DNA of 64,000 bases from Flavobacteriaceae bacterium (GCA_002721175.1 PBJR01000011.1:65016-129015); one strand, 5' to 3'; counted from the first letter of the stretch, positions 19,201 through 26,711 are shown. Numbers and translations are program-made. The notes: a model not told the origin generated them from the letters alone.

Positions 19201-19662
19201 ATCATAAGTGACATATGGATTGTTTGTGTCTATCCAGTATCCCATCTTTATGGTCAGGTCGTTCCAGACATGAGTGTAACGCATTACAGCTTCTTTGCAG
19301 GCATTATTGTAATCCTCTATGGAGATAGATTTACCAATATCTTCCTTTGTTATTTGCAACTCCTTTTCAACACCAAGTTCAATTGGGAGTCCGTGTGTAT
19401 CCCATCCTGCCTTTCTTTCTACTCTGTAGCCTTTCATGGTTTTGTAGCGTGGGAAAATATCTTTGATTGTGCGAGCTAAAACATGATGGATTCCAGGTAA
19501 CCCATTTGCAGAGGGTGGGCCTTCAAAAAAAACATATGGTTTTTCTTTATCTCTTTCAGAAACACTCTTTTCAAAAATTTTATGAGTCGCCCAATGATTA
19601 AGAATTTTATCTGCTATTCTAGATAAATCTAATTTTTCGTAATTAGGGAATATTGCTTTCAT
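16252..19662 (-). CDS. ileS: Isoleucyl-tRNA synthetase, eukaryote-like (type 2) form
   Basis: A 1136-residue class I synthetase that charges tRNA-Ile. The HIGH motif appears as GIHHVLA (near residue 57), followed by KAGWDTHGLPIELGVEKEL, the editing domain (TTTPWTLPSNTAL), WFDSGSMPYAQWHYP, and the KMSKR loop in GQKMSKRLGNAIDP. The C-terminal anticodon-binding region has no CxxC pairs, so the zinc finger of the E. coli-type enzyme is missing. Length and motifs match the IleS2 class common in Bacteroidota, a class associated with mupirocin tolerance. It is followed at 7 bases by the dksA-like gene. The roughly 100-base gap after the ileS start, up to the PorT-like gene, shows no feature I can support. 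Confidence 0.97.
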   Translation of the reverse strand: MKAIFPNYEKLDLSRIADKILNHWATHKIFEKSVSERDKEKPYVFFEGPPSANGLPGIHHVLARTIKDIFPRYKTMKGYRVERKAGWDTHGLPIELGVEKELQITKEDIGKSISIEDYNNACKEAVMRYTHVWNDLTIKMGYWIDTNNPYVTYDSKYMESVWWLLKQIYDKNLLYKGYTVQPYSPKAGTGLSSHELNQPGTYQDITDTTVVAQFLALDETLPNILKDKGKIYFLAWTTTPWTLPSNTALTVGLKIKYVLVKTYNQYTFKSINVILATDLLEKQFNSNFVRVDDEKILKLYNSGDKQIPYYVSDTFLGDVLVGVKYHQLMDYCLPHENAENAFRVISADFVNVEDGTGIVHTAPTFGADDAIAAKQANPEIPPMLVKDKFGNLVPLVDLQGRFRNEVTDFAGQYVKNQYYKDNNAPKKSVDVQIAIKLKIENKAFKVEKYKHSYPNCWRTDKPILYYPLDSWFIKINDIKSEMFKLNHNINWKPKSTGEGRFGNWLSNANDWNLSRSRYWGIPLPIWRTKDGKEEICIGSIEEIKNEIEKAVEAGVMSEPMFDDFIVGDYSNFNYSKVDLHKNIVDDIVLISTNGQPMYRESDLIDVWFDSGSMPYAQWHYPFENSDLINEGKAFPADFIAEGVDQTRGWFYTLHAISSIVFGSVAYKNVISNGLVLDKNGQKMSKRLGNAIDPFKVLKAFGPDATRWYMIANANPWDNLKFDVEGVGEVQRKFFGTLYNTYSFFTLYANIDNFDNSLDQIKYKNRPEIDCWIISELNTLIEKVDSNYSNYEPTKAARNISFFTQEHLSNWYVRLSRRRFWKGKLSQDKISAYQTLFECILTISKLAAPIAPFFMDSLYLDLNQNTAFETNLSVHLSKFPKPNLKLIDKDLQNKMSTAQLISSLVLSLRAKEKIKVRQPLQKIMIPINSDEHKRDLEAVGDLIKHEVNVKEIELLGSTSEIIVKQIKPNFKLLGPRFGRGINELAKLIEGFDSRTIQDFEENGSIEIEINGQSAILEKDDVIISFKDIDGCIVASDRGMTVALDVQITKELRYEGIARELVNRIQNYRKDLGFDVTDKINIFIKNEEKVYNAVNGNLNYIKDETLSEKIEIVSHLDAGIEVRFDDISTKIFIDKIDK

Positions 19663-19763
19663 TTGTTCTCACTGAAGGGTAAAATTAATAAATTTTAGTA
19701 TAATTTAAATTTACCAATAAAGTAATTTAAAGATATTGAAGTTGAAATAATAATCTAATTTTT

Positions 19764-20444
19764 TTATAATACATAAAAAATAAGTCCAACTTTTAAAATC
19801 CTTATTTTTAAAGGACTTGTTCCAATATTGGCGTTATCAAAAATTGGATTCAAGCCATAATAAATGAATGTATTCCAATTATTATATCCAGCGCTCATTG
19901 TTAATCCGTATTGCCACTTTTTTAGATCTATATTTGTTATGGATATTGACTCATTATAGGACTTAAAAAATGCTCGACTATTTAATAGGTAACTAGCCTT
20001 TAATCCCGCATAAATTCTCCAAAATTTATATAATTTATTATTTGAAGTTCGCCACCGAAATTCTAAGGGAATTTCCAACGCTTGAAAGGAAAATCTGTTT
20101 TTTTCAAAATCTTGATTTAAAAGAATTTCATAATTAAATGAGTCTTCGAATTGATCAGTAATTTTTAAATTTTGAACGAATACATTTAGTGAGTAGCCTA
20201 ATCCAATGGCGATTGCTCTGTTCCGTTTGCTATTTATAGGAAAATCCCGAATAAATCCAGCTCTAAAGCCTGGGGAAAAATTAGTTTGAATTAGTTCATC
20301 GGGGCTATTTAAAAATGTATTGTAAGTTATAGCAAAGTATATTTGGTCCTCTCTATATAAAGAATCAATTGTTTGATCAATAATTCCCTGTGAGTTTATA
20401 AAAAAAGGCATAGCTAACAAAAAAAATATAAAGCTTTTCTTCAT
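19764..20444 (-). CDS. porT: PorT/SprT-like outer-membrane beta-barrel protein (type IX secretion)
   Basis: A 226-residue product with a signal peptide (MKKSFIFFLLAMPFFINSQG) and a short outer-membrane barrel with alternating aromatic strands. The early segment REDQIYFAITYNTF, then NFSPGFRAGFIRDFPINSKRNRAIAIGLGYS, matches the pattern of PorT/SprT, a type IX secretion component of Bacteroidota. An upstream in-frame ATG at 20477 would add 11 residues, but it lies inside the exbD terminator hairpin (20465-20493), so ATG at 20444 is the better start. The gene follows the exbB-exbD-exbD unit on the same strand. I rate the PorT name as likely rather than certain. Confidence 0.75.
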   Translation of the reverse strand: MKKSFIFFLLAMPFFINSQGIIDQTIDSLYREDQIYFAITYNTFLNSPDELIQTNFSPGFRAGFIRDFPINSKRNRAIAIGLGYSLNVFVQNLKITDQFEDSFNYEILLNQDFEKNRFSFQALEIPLEFRWRTSNNKLYKFWRIYAGLKASYLLNSRAFFKSYNESISITNIDLKKWQYGLTMSAGYNNWNTFIYYGLNPIFDNANIGTSPLKIRILKVGLIFYVL

Positions 20445-20464
20445 AAGTATTTTATTAAATTGAC

Positions 20465-20493
20465 TAAAAAAAGGCATTCTTTATTGAATGCCT
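20465..20493 (-). terminator. Intrinsic terminator after the exbB-exbD-exbD unit
   Basis: On the minus strand AGGCATTC (20493-20486), a 6-nt loop and GAATGCCT (20479-20472) form a perfect 8-bp stem followed by a run of T (20472-20466). It lies 25 bases beyond the exbD stop, and shows that the PorT-like gene starts its own transcript or depends on readthrough. Confidence 0.85.
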
Positions 20494-20517
20494 CAGAATC
20501 TTAAACACATAAACAGG

Positions 20518-21021
20518 TTAATTCATATTAGATAATACATCTTCCTTCTGTCCTGTTGTATAATTGATTTTTAATGCATTTACTTTGCGAAGTTCTTGCT
20601 TTACATCATCTACAATTCCCATATTGGTGTTTTTATCAACCTTCAATGATACTGTTAAAAAAGGAACTGTCTCTTCTCTAAGTGCAGCACGTTCAGAACT
20701 TATAAAAATAGCTATTTCTTCAAGAGATGCTAGTTTATCATTTAACTGAATACGATCAACTTTTAGATTTTCTGATTCAGAAGAGGAGTTGTTTATGTAA
20801 CCTGAACTAGGCTCACCCATGTATATGTAACTTATGGGATTTTTTTTGTCTAGCTTCTCAACTTGATTTGCATCAGGAAGCTTATTTTTAACAAGTTTAT
20901 TATCCTCTCGCATAACTGTTACAACCATAAAAAAGAATAAAAGCATAAAAACAATATCAGGAAGTGAAGCTGTTGATATCGCAGGTAATCCTCCATCTTT
21001 TTTTTTGTTAAATTTTGGCAT
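20518..21021 (-). CDS. ExbD/TolR-family proton-channel subunit
   Basis: A 167-residue protein with a short cytoplasmic N-terminus, one membrane helix (about residues 18-37, PDIVFMLLFFFMVVTVM) carrying the conserved Asp22, and a periplasmic domain containing a VDKNTNMGIVDDVKQELRKV segment typical of ExbD/TolR. With ExbB it forms the proton-driven motor that energises TonB. It is the second of two exbD genes, 15 bases after the first, and is closed by a strong terminator. Its N-terminal FNKKKDGG is encoded by an A-rich run. Confidence 0.92.
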   Translation of the reverse strand: MPKFNKKKDGGLPAISTASLPDIVFMLLFFFMVVTVMREDNKLVKNKLPDANQVEKLDKKNPISYIYMGEPSSGYINNSSSESENLKVDRIQLNDKLASLEEIAIFISSERAALREETVPFLTVSLKVDKNTNMGIVDDVKQELRKVNALKINYTTGQKEDVLSNMN

Positions 21022-21036
21022 ATTATAAAATTAATT

Positions 21037-21696
21037 TTATTTAGAAATCTCTGATAATTTAAGAGGATACTCTATTTTAATTTGATCAATTAATTCTTTA
21101 AGTTTCTCTTTGTTTCCCTCAAATCGTGGGTCTTTATAGTTTAGTTTCATTTGTAAAAAGTTCATGTTGCTAAATCCATTTGGTGGTCCAATGCTCAAAG
21201 CCCGTTTATTCCTTAATATATTGTAAGCTTGAAGTAGCTCATTTTGCACTGTTATGTAAGCTCCGTAAGAGGTTTCGCGCCTATTTTCTAAATAAATTAT
21301 AGCCTTATTTGGATTGTCTGACGAATTTGGATCTTTTTTACCATCGCAATATTTACAACTTCCATCTCCGTTATTATCTAAAAATTTTACAGCATCACTG
21401 GTTAACTTTGATACGGTCACGACTCTACCTTCAATAGTCATTTTTAATTTGGAATCAATATCCATATAATCGTTTTCCACAAGTAGTTCGTCTTTGCCAT
21501 TTGTTCTTCTCATCTGAACTGTGAAAATATTTTTTTGCTTTACCTTTGGAGGATCGGTTACTTCCATGGGTGGTAGTTTTCTATTTATGCCAGTATCTTT
21601 TTCAATTGTTGTAGTTACTAGGAAAAAAATCAATAGCAAGAAAGCAATATCAGCCATTGAACCAGCATTAACTTGTGGTGCAGATCGTTTAGCCAT
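21037..21696 (-). CDS. ExbD/TolR-family subunit with a CxxC-containing insertion
   Basis: A 219-residue ExbD with a membrane helix near residues 13-30 (MADIAFLLLIFFLVTTT) and the conserved Asp16. The periplasmic domain is longer than in the neighbouring ExbD and contains an inserted segment, NNGDGSCKYCDGKKDPNSSDNPNK, with Cys114 and Cys117 spaced as CxxC, followed by the usual ExbD strand IIYLENRRETSYGAYI. Similar segments occur in relatives, as I recall, so it is probably a lineage trait. The CxxC could bind metal or form a disulfide. It starts 2 bases after the preceding membrane gene. Confidence 0.92.
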   Translation of the reverse strand: MAKRSAPQVNAGSMADIAFLLLIFFLVTTTIEKDTGINRKLPPMEVTDPPKVKQKNIFTVQMRRTNGKDELLVENDYMDIDSKLKMTIEGRVVTVSKLTSDAVKFLDNNGDGSCKYCDGKKDPNSSDNPNKAIIYLENRRETSYGAYITVQNELLQAYNILRNKRALSIGPPNGFSNMNFLQMKLNYKDPRFEGNKEKLKELIDQIKIEYPLKLSEISK

Positions 21697-21698
21697 AA

Positions 21699-22214
21699 TT
21701 ATTTAAACATTTTTTTCAGCCCAGATAGAAGCATCGAAAGAATAGAGATTATAATTAATATGTAGAAAGTTATCAATCCTGCACCAACGATCTTTGATTC
21801 AGACTTAGAGGCAATAACACCATCATATTCATAATGTCCAAGTTTAAATGCTTCGTCAGCCCCTTTGGAAATAGCATAAGAAATAATAACGATAAACAAA
21901 AAAGCTCCAATTCCAATTCCAATTTTTTTTAATGAACGATTTTTCTTTAATATTCCACTGACCACAGTGAATAGAGTAGCGCAAATAAGAGCAATAAACA
22001 CAATAGATATTAGAATATATAACGGAGAAATTGTCTCTGTGGCAGCATAAAAAAGATCAGAATTGCCAAAAGGATCCTTAACTAAATCTTTTATCTCGTC
22101 AACACCTGATTCAATTACTAAATTAGAAATAGCATTATTCATCACTGCCCATAGGGTAATTGAGGTAATAGCAGCAAACAAAATAAAAATTGTTGTTAGT
22201 CTTTGTAGTTTCAT
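21699..22214 (-). CDS. Unknown membrane protein between exbB and exbD
   Basis: I do not recognise this 171-residue protein. It has hydrophobic segments near residues 7-28, 64-86, 98-114 and 145-165, with a basic KKNRSLKKIG loop after the second and a soluble stretch (residues 30-60, ending DPFGNSDLFYA) that should face the periplasm. It is spaced 8 bases after exbB and 2 bases before exbD, so it is in the same operon. The position suggests an accessory subunit of, or a factor for, this ExbB/ExbD motor. No motif assigns a biochemical function. Confidence 0.7.
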   Translation of the reverse strand: MKLQRLTTIFILFAAITSITLWAVMNNAISNLVIESGVDEIKDLVKDPFGNSDLFYAATETISPLYILISIVFIALICATLFTVVSGILKKNRSLKKIGIGIGAFLFIVIISYAISKGADEAFKLGHYEYDGVIASKSESKIVGAGLITFYILIIISILSMLLSGLKKMFK

Positions 22215-22222
22215 TTGCTAAA

Positions 22223-22993
22223 TTATTTTTTATTTTTTACTAAGATGTCCATTAAAGAAATTGATGCATCTTCCATATCGTTAACAATGCTATCGATCTT
22301 AGATATTATGTAATTATAAAAAATTTGTAAAATGATGGCTACTATCAATCCAAACACGGTTGTAAGTAGTGCAACTTTAATACCGCCTGCAACTAGTGAA
22401 GGATTCATATCTCCCTCGGATTCAATTTTATCAAATGCTTGTATCATACCGATAACTGTACCCATGAATCCTAGCATAGGAGCTAAAGCAATAAATAATG
22501 AAATCCAAGATACATTTTTTTCAAGCTGACCCATTTGAACTCCACCGTAAGCAATTACCGCTTTTTCAGCAGCTTCCAAGTCTTCACCTGCACGATCAAG
22601 GCCCTGATAAAATATGGAGGCAACAGGTCCCTTTGTGTTTCTACACAATTCTTTGGCCGATTTAATACCGCCTGACGACATTGCTTCTTCAACACCTTCA
22701 ACTAACTTTTTGGTATTAGATGTTGATAGATTTAAATATATAATTCTTTCAATGGCAATTGCAAGTCCTAAGATTAGACATAAAAGAACAATCCCCATAA
22801 AAGCTGGACCTCCTTGAATAAAACGCTTTTTTAATTCTTGATGAAAACCGATACTTTTATCTTTTTCAGAATTATTTTGAAAATTTAAAGCCAAATGAAT
22901 AGAATTTGATTTTGTAATTGTTTTGGCATTGGCGCTAAGTGACCCGAAAGCAATTATTAGAGTTATTGCAAAAACTGGAAATATCTTTTTCAT
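22223..22993 (-). CDS. ExbB/TolQ/MotA-family proton-channel protein
   Basis: A 256-residue protein with a signal-like first helix (1-24, ending SANAK), a helix near 60-82 (FMGIVLLCLILGLAIAIERIIYL), and the two-helix core of the family (WISLFIALAPMLGFMGTVIGMIQAF and GGIKVALLTTVFGLIVAIILQIFYNYI) that lines the proton path. With the two ExbD proteins it should use proton motive force to drive TonB or a related device. It is the first gene of the exbB-unknown-exbD-exbD operon and has a plausible promoter at 23039-23068. Confidence 0.94.
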   Translation of the reverse strand: MKKIFPVFAITLIIAFGSLSANAKTITKSNSIHLALNFQNNSEKDKSIGFHQELKKRFIQGGPAFMGIVLLCLILGLAIAIERIIYLNLSTSNTKKLVEGVEEAMSSGGIKSAKELCRNTKGPVASIFYQGLDRAGEDLEAAEKAVIAYGGVQMGQLEKNVSWISLFIALAPMLGFMGTVIGMIQAFDKIESEGDMNPSLVAGGIKVALLTTVFGLIVAIILQIFYNYIISKIDSIVNDMEDASISLMDILVKNKK

Positions 22994-23038
22994 TTTTATA
23001 TTATTAAGATTTAATTTTTAGATGTATTTTCATCTTTA

Positions 23039-23068
23039 TAAAGATATAAAAAATTGTTTTAGAAACAA
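23039..23068 (-). promoter_or_regulatory. Candidate promoter of the exbB operon
   Basis: On the minus strand TTG (23068-23066) is followed after 19 bases by TATCTTTA (23046-23039), one mismatch from TAnnTTTG. It ends about 45 bases before the exbB start. The TTG sits inside the tRNA-Ser terminator stem. Confidence 0.45.
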
Positions 23069-23071
23069 TTT
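23048..23071 (-). terminator. Terminator downstream of tRNA-Ser
   Basis: On the minus strand AAATTGTTT (23071-23063), a 3-nt loop and AAACAATTT (23059-23051) make a perfect 9-bp stem that runs into further T. It lies about 60 bases after the tRNA and before exbB. Confidence 0.6.
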
Positions 23072-23129
23072 AATAGTATTTATTTTTAGTATTAAACGTA
23101 TAAAAAAAAATTCAAAAATACCCGTTTTG

Positions 23130-23217
23130 CAGAGAGGAAGGGATTCGAACCCTCGATACGCTTTTGGCGTATACACACTTTCCAGGCGTGCGCCTTCGAC
23201 CACTCGGCCACCTCTCT
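23130..23217 (-). tRNA. tRNA-Ser (anticodon GGA)
   Basis: The minus strand folds into a complete cloverleaf with a long variable arm. The acceptor stem is AGAGAGG with CCTCTCT, and the discriminator base is G, as expected for serine. The anticodon stem-loop CACGC-CTGGAAA-GTGTG gives anticodon GGA (codons UCC/UCU). The variable arm is TATACGC-caaa-GCGTAT and the T loop GGGTTCGAATCCC. CCA is not encoded. Confidence 0.95.
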
Positions 23218-23270
23218 ATTTAATGAATTCAAATAAATGAAAAATTGTTTAGTTGTGAAAATTAAAATGA

Positions 23271-24296
23271 TCAATTCTTCGATATCTCTCCACGTAAAGA
23301 ATTTTTAAAAGCTAATTTAAAATCTAGGCCTGTTCTAACTGACAATAAAAACATCATTTTGGTTATTGCTGCTTCTGTTGTCATATCGCTTGCTGAAATC
23401 ACTCCCAAGGATTGCATTTTTGCACTAGTAGCATAATGTCCCATTTCTACTTTTCCGCCTGAACATTGTGTGACGTTAACTATATATATACCATTTAAAA
23501 TAGCTTTTTCTATTAGATCCAAAAACCACTTTGCTGTTGGTGCATTGCCAGATCCATAGGTTTCTAAGACAACTCCCTTTAAATTTTCTGTGTCTAAAAT
23601 TGAAGAAATTATTGTTTGCTGGATTCCTGGAAAAAGTTTTAACAAAGCTACATCAGTACTTAAATCCTTGTGAACCAATAAATCTGAATTTACAGCTGGG
23701 TTTAATAATAAATCGCTTCTCAGGTTTATCCTAACTCCTGAAGTTGCTAAAGGAGGAAAATTTTTTGATGCAAATGCTTTAAAATGATCTGCATTAATCT
23801 TTGTAGATCTGTTTCCCCTAAATAATTTATACTCAAAATACAAACAAACCTCTTTAATTACTGGGATTTCATCTTTTTTTAAACTTGCTAATTGCACTGA
23901 GGTAATAAGGTTCTCTTTGGCGTCTGTTCTTAAATCACCAATAGGTAATTGAGAGCCGGTAAAAATAACTGGCTTTTGGAGGTTTTCCAGCATGAAACTT
24001 AGGGCTGAGGCAGAGTAACTCATAGTATCCGTTCCATGTAAAACAACAAATCCATCGTAATATTTATAATTTTCCTCAATAAGTCCAGCTATTTCAACCC
24101 AATGAAAAGTATTAATATTTGAGGAATCAATAGGTGTTTCCAATGAAATTATTTGAATTTTACAATTCAAAAGCTCAAGCTCAGAAATATTATCTAAAAG
24201 ATTATTAAAATCAATTGGATAGAGCGAAGCTGCATTTGGAGATTTGACCATTCCAATGGTTCCACCAGTATATATCAATAGAACTTTAGAACTCAT
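23271..24296 (-). CDS. ansA: Type I (cytoplasmic) L-asparaginase
   Basis: A 341-residue enzyme that hydrolyses asparagine to aspartate and ammonia. It begins directly with the first catalytic Thr motif (LLIYTGGTIGMV) without a signal peptide, and has the second motif VVLHGTDTMSYSASALSF, as expected for the cytoplasmic AnsA class. Further family segments are PVIFTGSQLPIGDLRTDAKEN and VNVTQCSGGKV. A TTG two codons upstream (24302) opens the same frame, but ATG at 24296 leaves a natural 8-base gap after the TatD gene and is the better start. It is co-directional with the TatD gene upstream and tRNA-Ser downstream. Confidence 0.94.
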   Translation of the reverse strand: MSSKVLLIYTGGTIGMVKSPNAASLYPIDFNNLLDNISELELLNCKIQIISLETPIDSSNINTFHWVEIAGLIEENYKYYDGFVVLHGTDTMSYSASALSFMLENLQKPVIFTGSQLPIGDLRTDAKENLITSVQLASLKKDEIPVIKEVCLYFEYKLFRGNRSTKINADHFKAFASKNFPPLATSGVRINLRSDLLLNPAVNSDLLVHKDLSTDVALLKLFPGIQQTIISSILDTENLKGVVLETYGSGNAPTAKWFLDLIEKAILNGIYIVNVTQCSGGKVEMGHYATSAKMQSLGVISASDMTTEAAITKMMFLLSVRTGLDFKLAFKNSLRGEISKN

Positions 24297-24304
24297 AAAC
24301 AATT

Positions 24305-25072
24305 TTAAACTCCAAAAACATCAATAGAGTTTTGGGTTGTTACACTAGCAACTTCACTTTTACTAGTTCCATAAATATTAGCAACTTTTTCTAAAATATT
24401 GACCAGATATGCACTTTCATTTCGGCGCCCTCTATATGGAACAGGAGACAAATATGGAGCATCGGTCTCCAAAACAATATCAGAAAGATCAATTTTTGAT
24501 AAAAATTTGTCAATTTTTCCATTTTTAAATGTAACTACTCCACCTATACCTAACTTCATATTGTATGAAATCGCCTTGCGAGCTTGTTGTAAATCTCCAG
24601 TAAAACAGTGGAAAATTCCAAATAAATCCTCAGACTTTTCATCATTCAAAATTTTAAAAATCTCATCAAAAGCATTCCGGCAGTGAATTACTATTGGCAG
24701 CTTATATTCTTTTGCTAGTCCTATCTGCAAACGAAATGCATCTTCTTGTTCTCTGTAAGTAGTCTTATCCCAATATAAATCAATTCCAATTTCGCCAACA
24801 GCAACAAATTTACGCCTTGAGAGTTCATTAGCAATGTGATTTATTTCATCTTTATAATTTTTTTTCACATGAGTTGGATGAAGCCCTGCCATCAAAAAAA
24901 TGTTTTGAGGATACTCATTCGCAAGCTTATACATTTTATTTGTGTAGGTTGAATCTATTGCAGGTAAAAAAAATCGGGTAATTCCAGATTCAAAAGCATT
25001 TCGTATCACAATTTCACGATCGTTATCGAAAGCTTCGCTATATAGATGTGTGTGAGTATCAGTTAAAATCAT
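24305..25072 (-). CDS. TatD-family metal-dependent hydrolase (deoxyribonuclease)
   Basis: A 255-residue TIM-barrel hydrolase with all metal-binding motifs visible: DTHTHLY at the N-terminus, VGEIGIDLYWD, PIVIHCRNAFDEI, IFHCFTGD and LETDAPYLSP near the C-terminus. TatD proteins are magnesium-dependent 3'-5' DNases thought to act in DNA quality control; YcfH-type paralogues have uncertain substrates. It probably forms an operon with ansA, starts at an ATG at 25072, and diverges from the retropepsin-like gene. Confidence 0.93.
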   Translation of the reverse strand: MILTDTHTHLYSEAFDNDREIVIRNAFESGITRFFLPAIDSTYTNKMYKLANEYPQNIFLMAGLHPTHVKKNYKDEINHIANELSRRKFVAVGEIGIDLYWDKTTYREQEDAFRLQIGLAKEYKLPIVIHCRNAFDEIFKILNDEKSEDLFGIFHCFTGDLQQARKAISYNMKLGIGGVVTFKNGKIDKFLSKIDLSDIVLETDAPYLSPVPYRGRRNESAYLVNILEKVANIYGTSKSEVASVTTQNSIDVFGV

Positions 25073-25121
25073 TATACAAAAATAATATTTTGTGTATTAT
25101 ATTTACTATAAATTATTCAAG

Positions 25122-25565
25122 TTGAAAAATAAATTATTAAAAGAATTTCTTGAAAAAAATAATTTCTGTAGAGCAAAGCTTCACTTTCTAGCAAGCAACC
25201 ACTATAAAGTTCTAGCTAAAATTAATAATCAAAAGGGATGGTTCATTATTGATACTGGTGCCTCGATAACTTTTATTTCAGATAAATTAGTTAATAAGTT
25301 TAATTTAAAAATTGATCAAACAAAAGGAGACGCGCAGGGAGCTGGGAAAGAAAAAATTAAGACACAAATTTCAAAAAAAAATATATTGCAAGTTGGGATT
25401 AAAAAATTTAATAATTATACAATTGGCATAATTGATTTAGATCCTATTAACTCAGCCTTCAAATTAGCCAACTTGAATAAAGTTGATGGAGTTATTGGCG
25501 CTGATTTGTTAAAGCGCGGAAATGCAATTATCGATTACCAAAAAAATTATATCTATTTAAAGTAA
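25122..25565 (+). CDS. Retropepsin-like aspartic protease-fold protein
   Basis: A roughly 147-residue protein with a single aspartic protease lobe: FIIDTGASITFISDKLV holds the catalytic DTG, and VDGVIGADLLKRGNAIIDY is the conserved second hydrophobic-Gly motif. One DTG per chain means it must dimerise to be active, as retropepsins do. No signal peptide is evident, so it is probably cytoplasmic. No ATG is available; the frame opens at GTG 25092, but TTG at 25122 (LKNKLLKEFLEKN) fits better. It ends 3 bases from the convergent tonB gene. Function and substrate are unknown. Confidence 0.75.
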   Translation: MKNKLLKEFLEKNNFCRAKLHFLASNHYKVLAKINNQKGWFIIDTGASITFISDKLVNKFNLKIDQTKGDAQGAGKEKIKTQISKKNILQVGIKKFNNYTIGIIDLDPINSAFKLANLNKVDGVIGADLLKRGNAIIDYQKNYIYLK

Positions 25566-25568
25566 TTA

Positions 25569-26288
25569 TTATTGTATTACAAAAGAAATCGGAAGTGCAT
25601 ACTGTACAGTGACTGGCTTTCCTCTCTGTCTTCCTGGCTTCATCTTAGGTAAACTTTTAATTACTTTGTCGGCTTCCGTTTCTAAACGAGGATGGGGTGC
25701 TCTGGAGCGAACCTCAACAATATCTCCGTTCTTGTTTATTTTGAATATCACATTTATTCTTTGACGGCCACTTAACCCCAGTTCTTCAGCCAAGCCTATA
25801 TCGAATTTGCGGTTTACATGCCTTGATATTTTTTGAGACATACACTTTTTCCTAGCCTCATTATTTTTTTCCTTTTCGCATCCTGGAAAAATAGGTGCAT
25901 CTTCAACAACCGTGAATGGAACTTCTACATCTTCTTCAAATTCTTCAACCTCAACATCTTCAACTTCAACAATTTCTTCCTCTTGATCAGATTCAGATGT
26001 TTCTACAATATCTTCTTCAATTTCTTCTTCATCTTCGATTACTTCAATTTCTTCAGGGGGTGCAGGTGGTGGTGGTGGTGGTGGTGGAAGCTCTGGCTGT
26101 TGAAAAAAAACATCTTCCTCAATATCCTCTTGATCTAAGTTTAGCAACCTCATATCGCTATCAGATCTATCATACTTTTTCCAATTTACAGTTGTGTAAG
26201 CCAAAAAAGACATTAGTGCCAATCCTAAAGCAAAGTATAATGCTGTATTTCTACCGGGATCAATATTTGGGTTTTTTTTGATTTCCAT
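25569..26288 (-). CDS. tonB: TonB energy transducer
   Basis: A 239-residue protein with an N-terminal membrane helix (about residues 17-32, ALYFALGLALMSFLAYTTV), a proline run (PPPPPPPP near residues 68-75), a long acidic Glu/Val/Asp spacer (about 80-125), and a C-terminal TonB domain (about 150-239, RINVIFKINKNGDIVEVRSRAPHP and VQYALPISFVIQ). It passes proton-motive energy from ExbB/ExbD to TonB-dependent receptors such as the two in this window. The spacer is acidic rather than Lys-Pro rich as in E. coli. It is probably the last gene of the maeB-to-tonB run and converges with the retropepsin-like gene. Confidence 0.93.
   Translation of the reverse strand: MEIKKNPNIDPGRNTALYFALGLALMSFLAYTTVNWKKYDRSDSDMRLLNLDQEDIEEDVFFQQPELPPPPPPPPAPPEEIEVIEDEEEIEEDIVETSESDQEEEIVEVEDVEVEEFEEDVEVPFTVVEDAPIFPGCEKEKNNEARKKCMSQKISRHVNRKFDIGLAEELGLSGRQRINVIFKINKNGDIVEVRSRAPHPRLETEADKVIKSLPKMKPGRQRGKPVTVQYALPISFVIQ
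26065..26085. repeat. (GGT)7 microsatellite in tonB
   Basis: Seven pure GGT units on the plus strand encode the proline run of TonB on the minus strand. Gain or loss of units would change spacer length without shifting frame. Confidence 0.85.
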
Positions 26289-26324
26289 TAATGAGTTTCT
26301 GAACGTTAATTTAAGTAAAAATAA

Positions 26325-26711
26325 CTAATTACATAAATGTTTTGAAATTTTTAATAATGAATTTTTGTTTTTCTGAATGAAAATTGACATTAATAACACT
26401 CCAACTAAATTTGCCAAAATATCAAAAGAATCAAAATTTCTGTTAGTTGTTAATTTCATCTGTAAAAATTCAATTACTACTCCAAAAATTATTGAAAAAA
26501 TAATTGATAATTGAAGACTATAAGAAAATTTGTAGATTGAAAATGTTATAAAAACTAATAAACAAAGTACAAAATAAGTTAGAAAATGAATTGTTTTGTC
26601 GTAAAATTTGAAATTTATAACTGTAACATTATTTAAATTAAATAAGCTTCCATAAATAACAGTCAAAATATAAAACAAAACCAGAATCAAAAAAAAATTT
26701 CTTTTAACCAC
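26325..26711 (-). CDS. VanZ-family small membrane protein
   Basis: A 128-residue protein with four hydrophobic helices and the VanZ-like pattern: DKTIHFLTYFVLCLLVF in the second helix, VVIEFLQMKLTTNRNFDSFDILANLVG bridging the third and fourth. VanZ in enterococci gives low-level teicoplanin resistance; the role of the widespread homologues is unknown. The start is GTG at 26711, overlapping the gcvH stop by 8 bases, so it is translated with gcvH. The 36-base gap to tonB has no terminator. Confidence 0.88.
   Translation of the reverse strand: MVKRNFFLILVLFYILTVIYGSLFNLNNVTVINFKFYDKTIHFLTYFVLCLLVFITFSIYKFSYSLQLSIIFSIIFGVVIEFLQMKLTTNRNFDSFDILANLVGVLLMSIFIQKNKNSLLKISKHLCN

Noticed and set aside
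23092-23274. Open frames on both strands across tRNA-Ser
   Set aside because: They run through a complete tRNA cloverleaf and contain the typical translated tRNA string EVAEWSKAHAWK.
25833-26281. Long plus-strand open frames opposite tonB
   Set aside because: They are created by the GGT repeat and GAA-rich spacer of tonB; the products are low-complexity Phe/Leu/Val strings.
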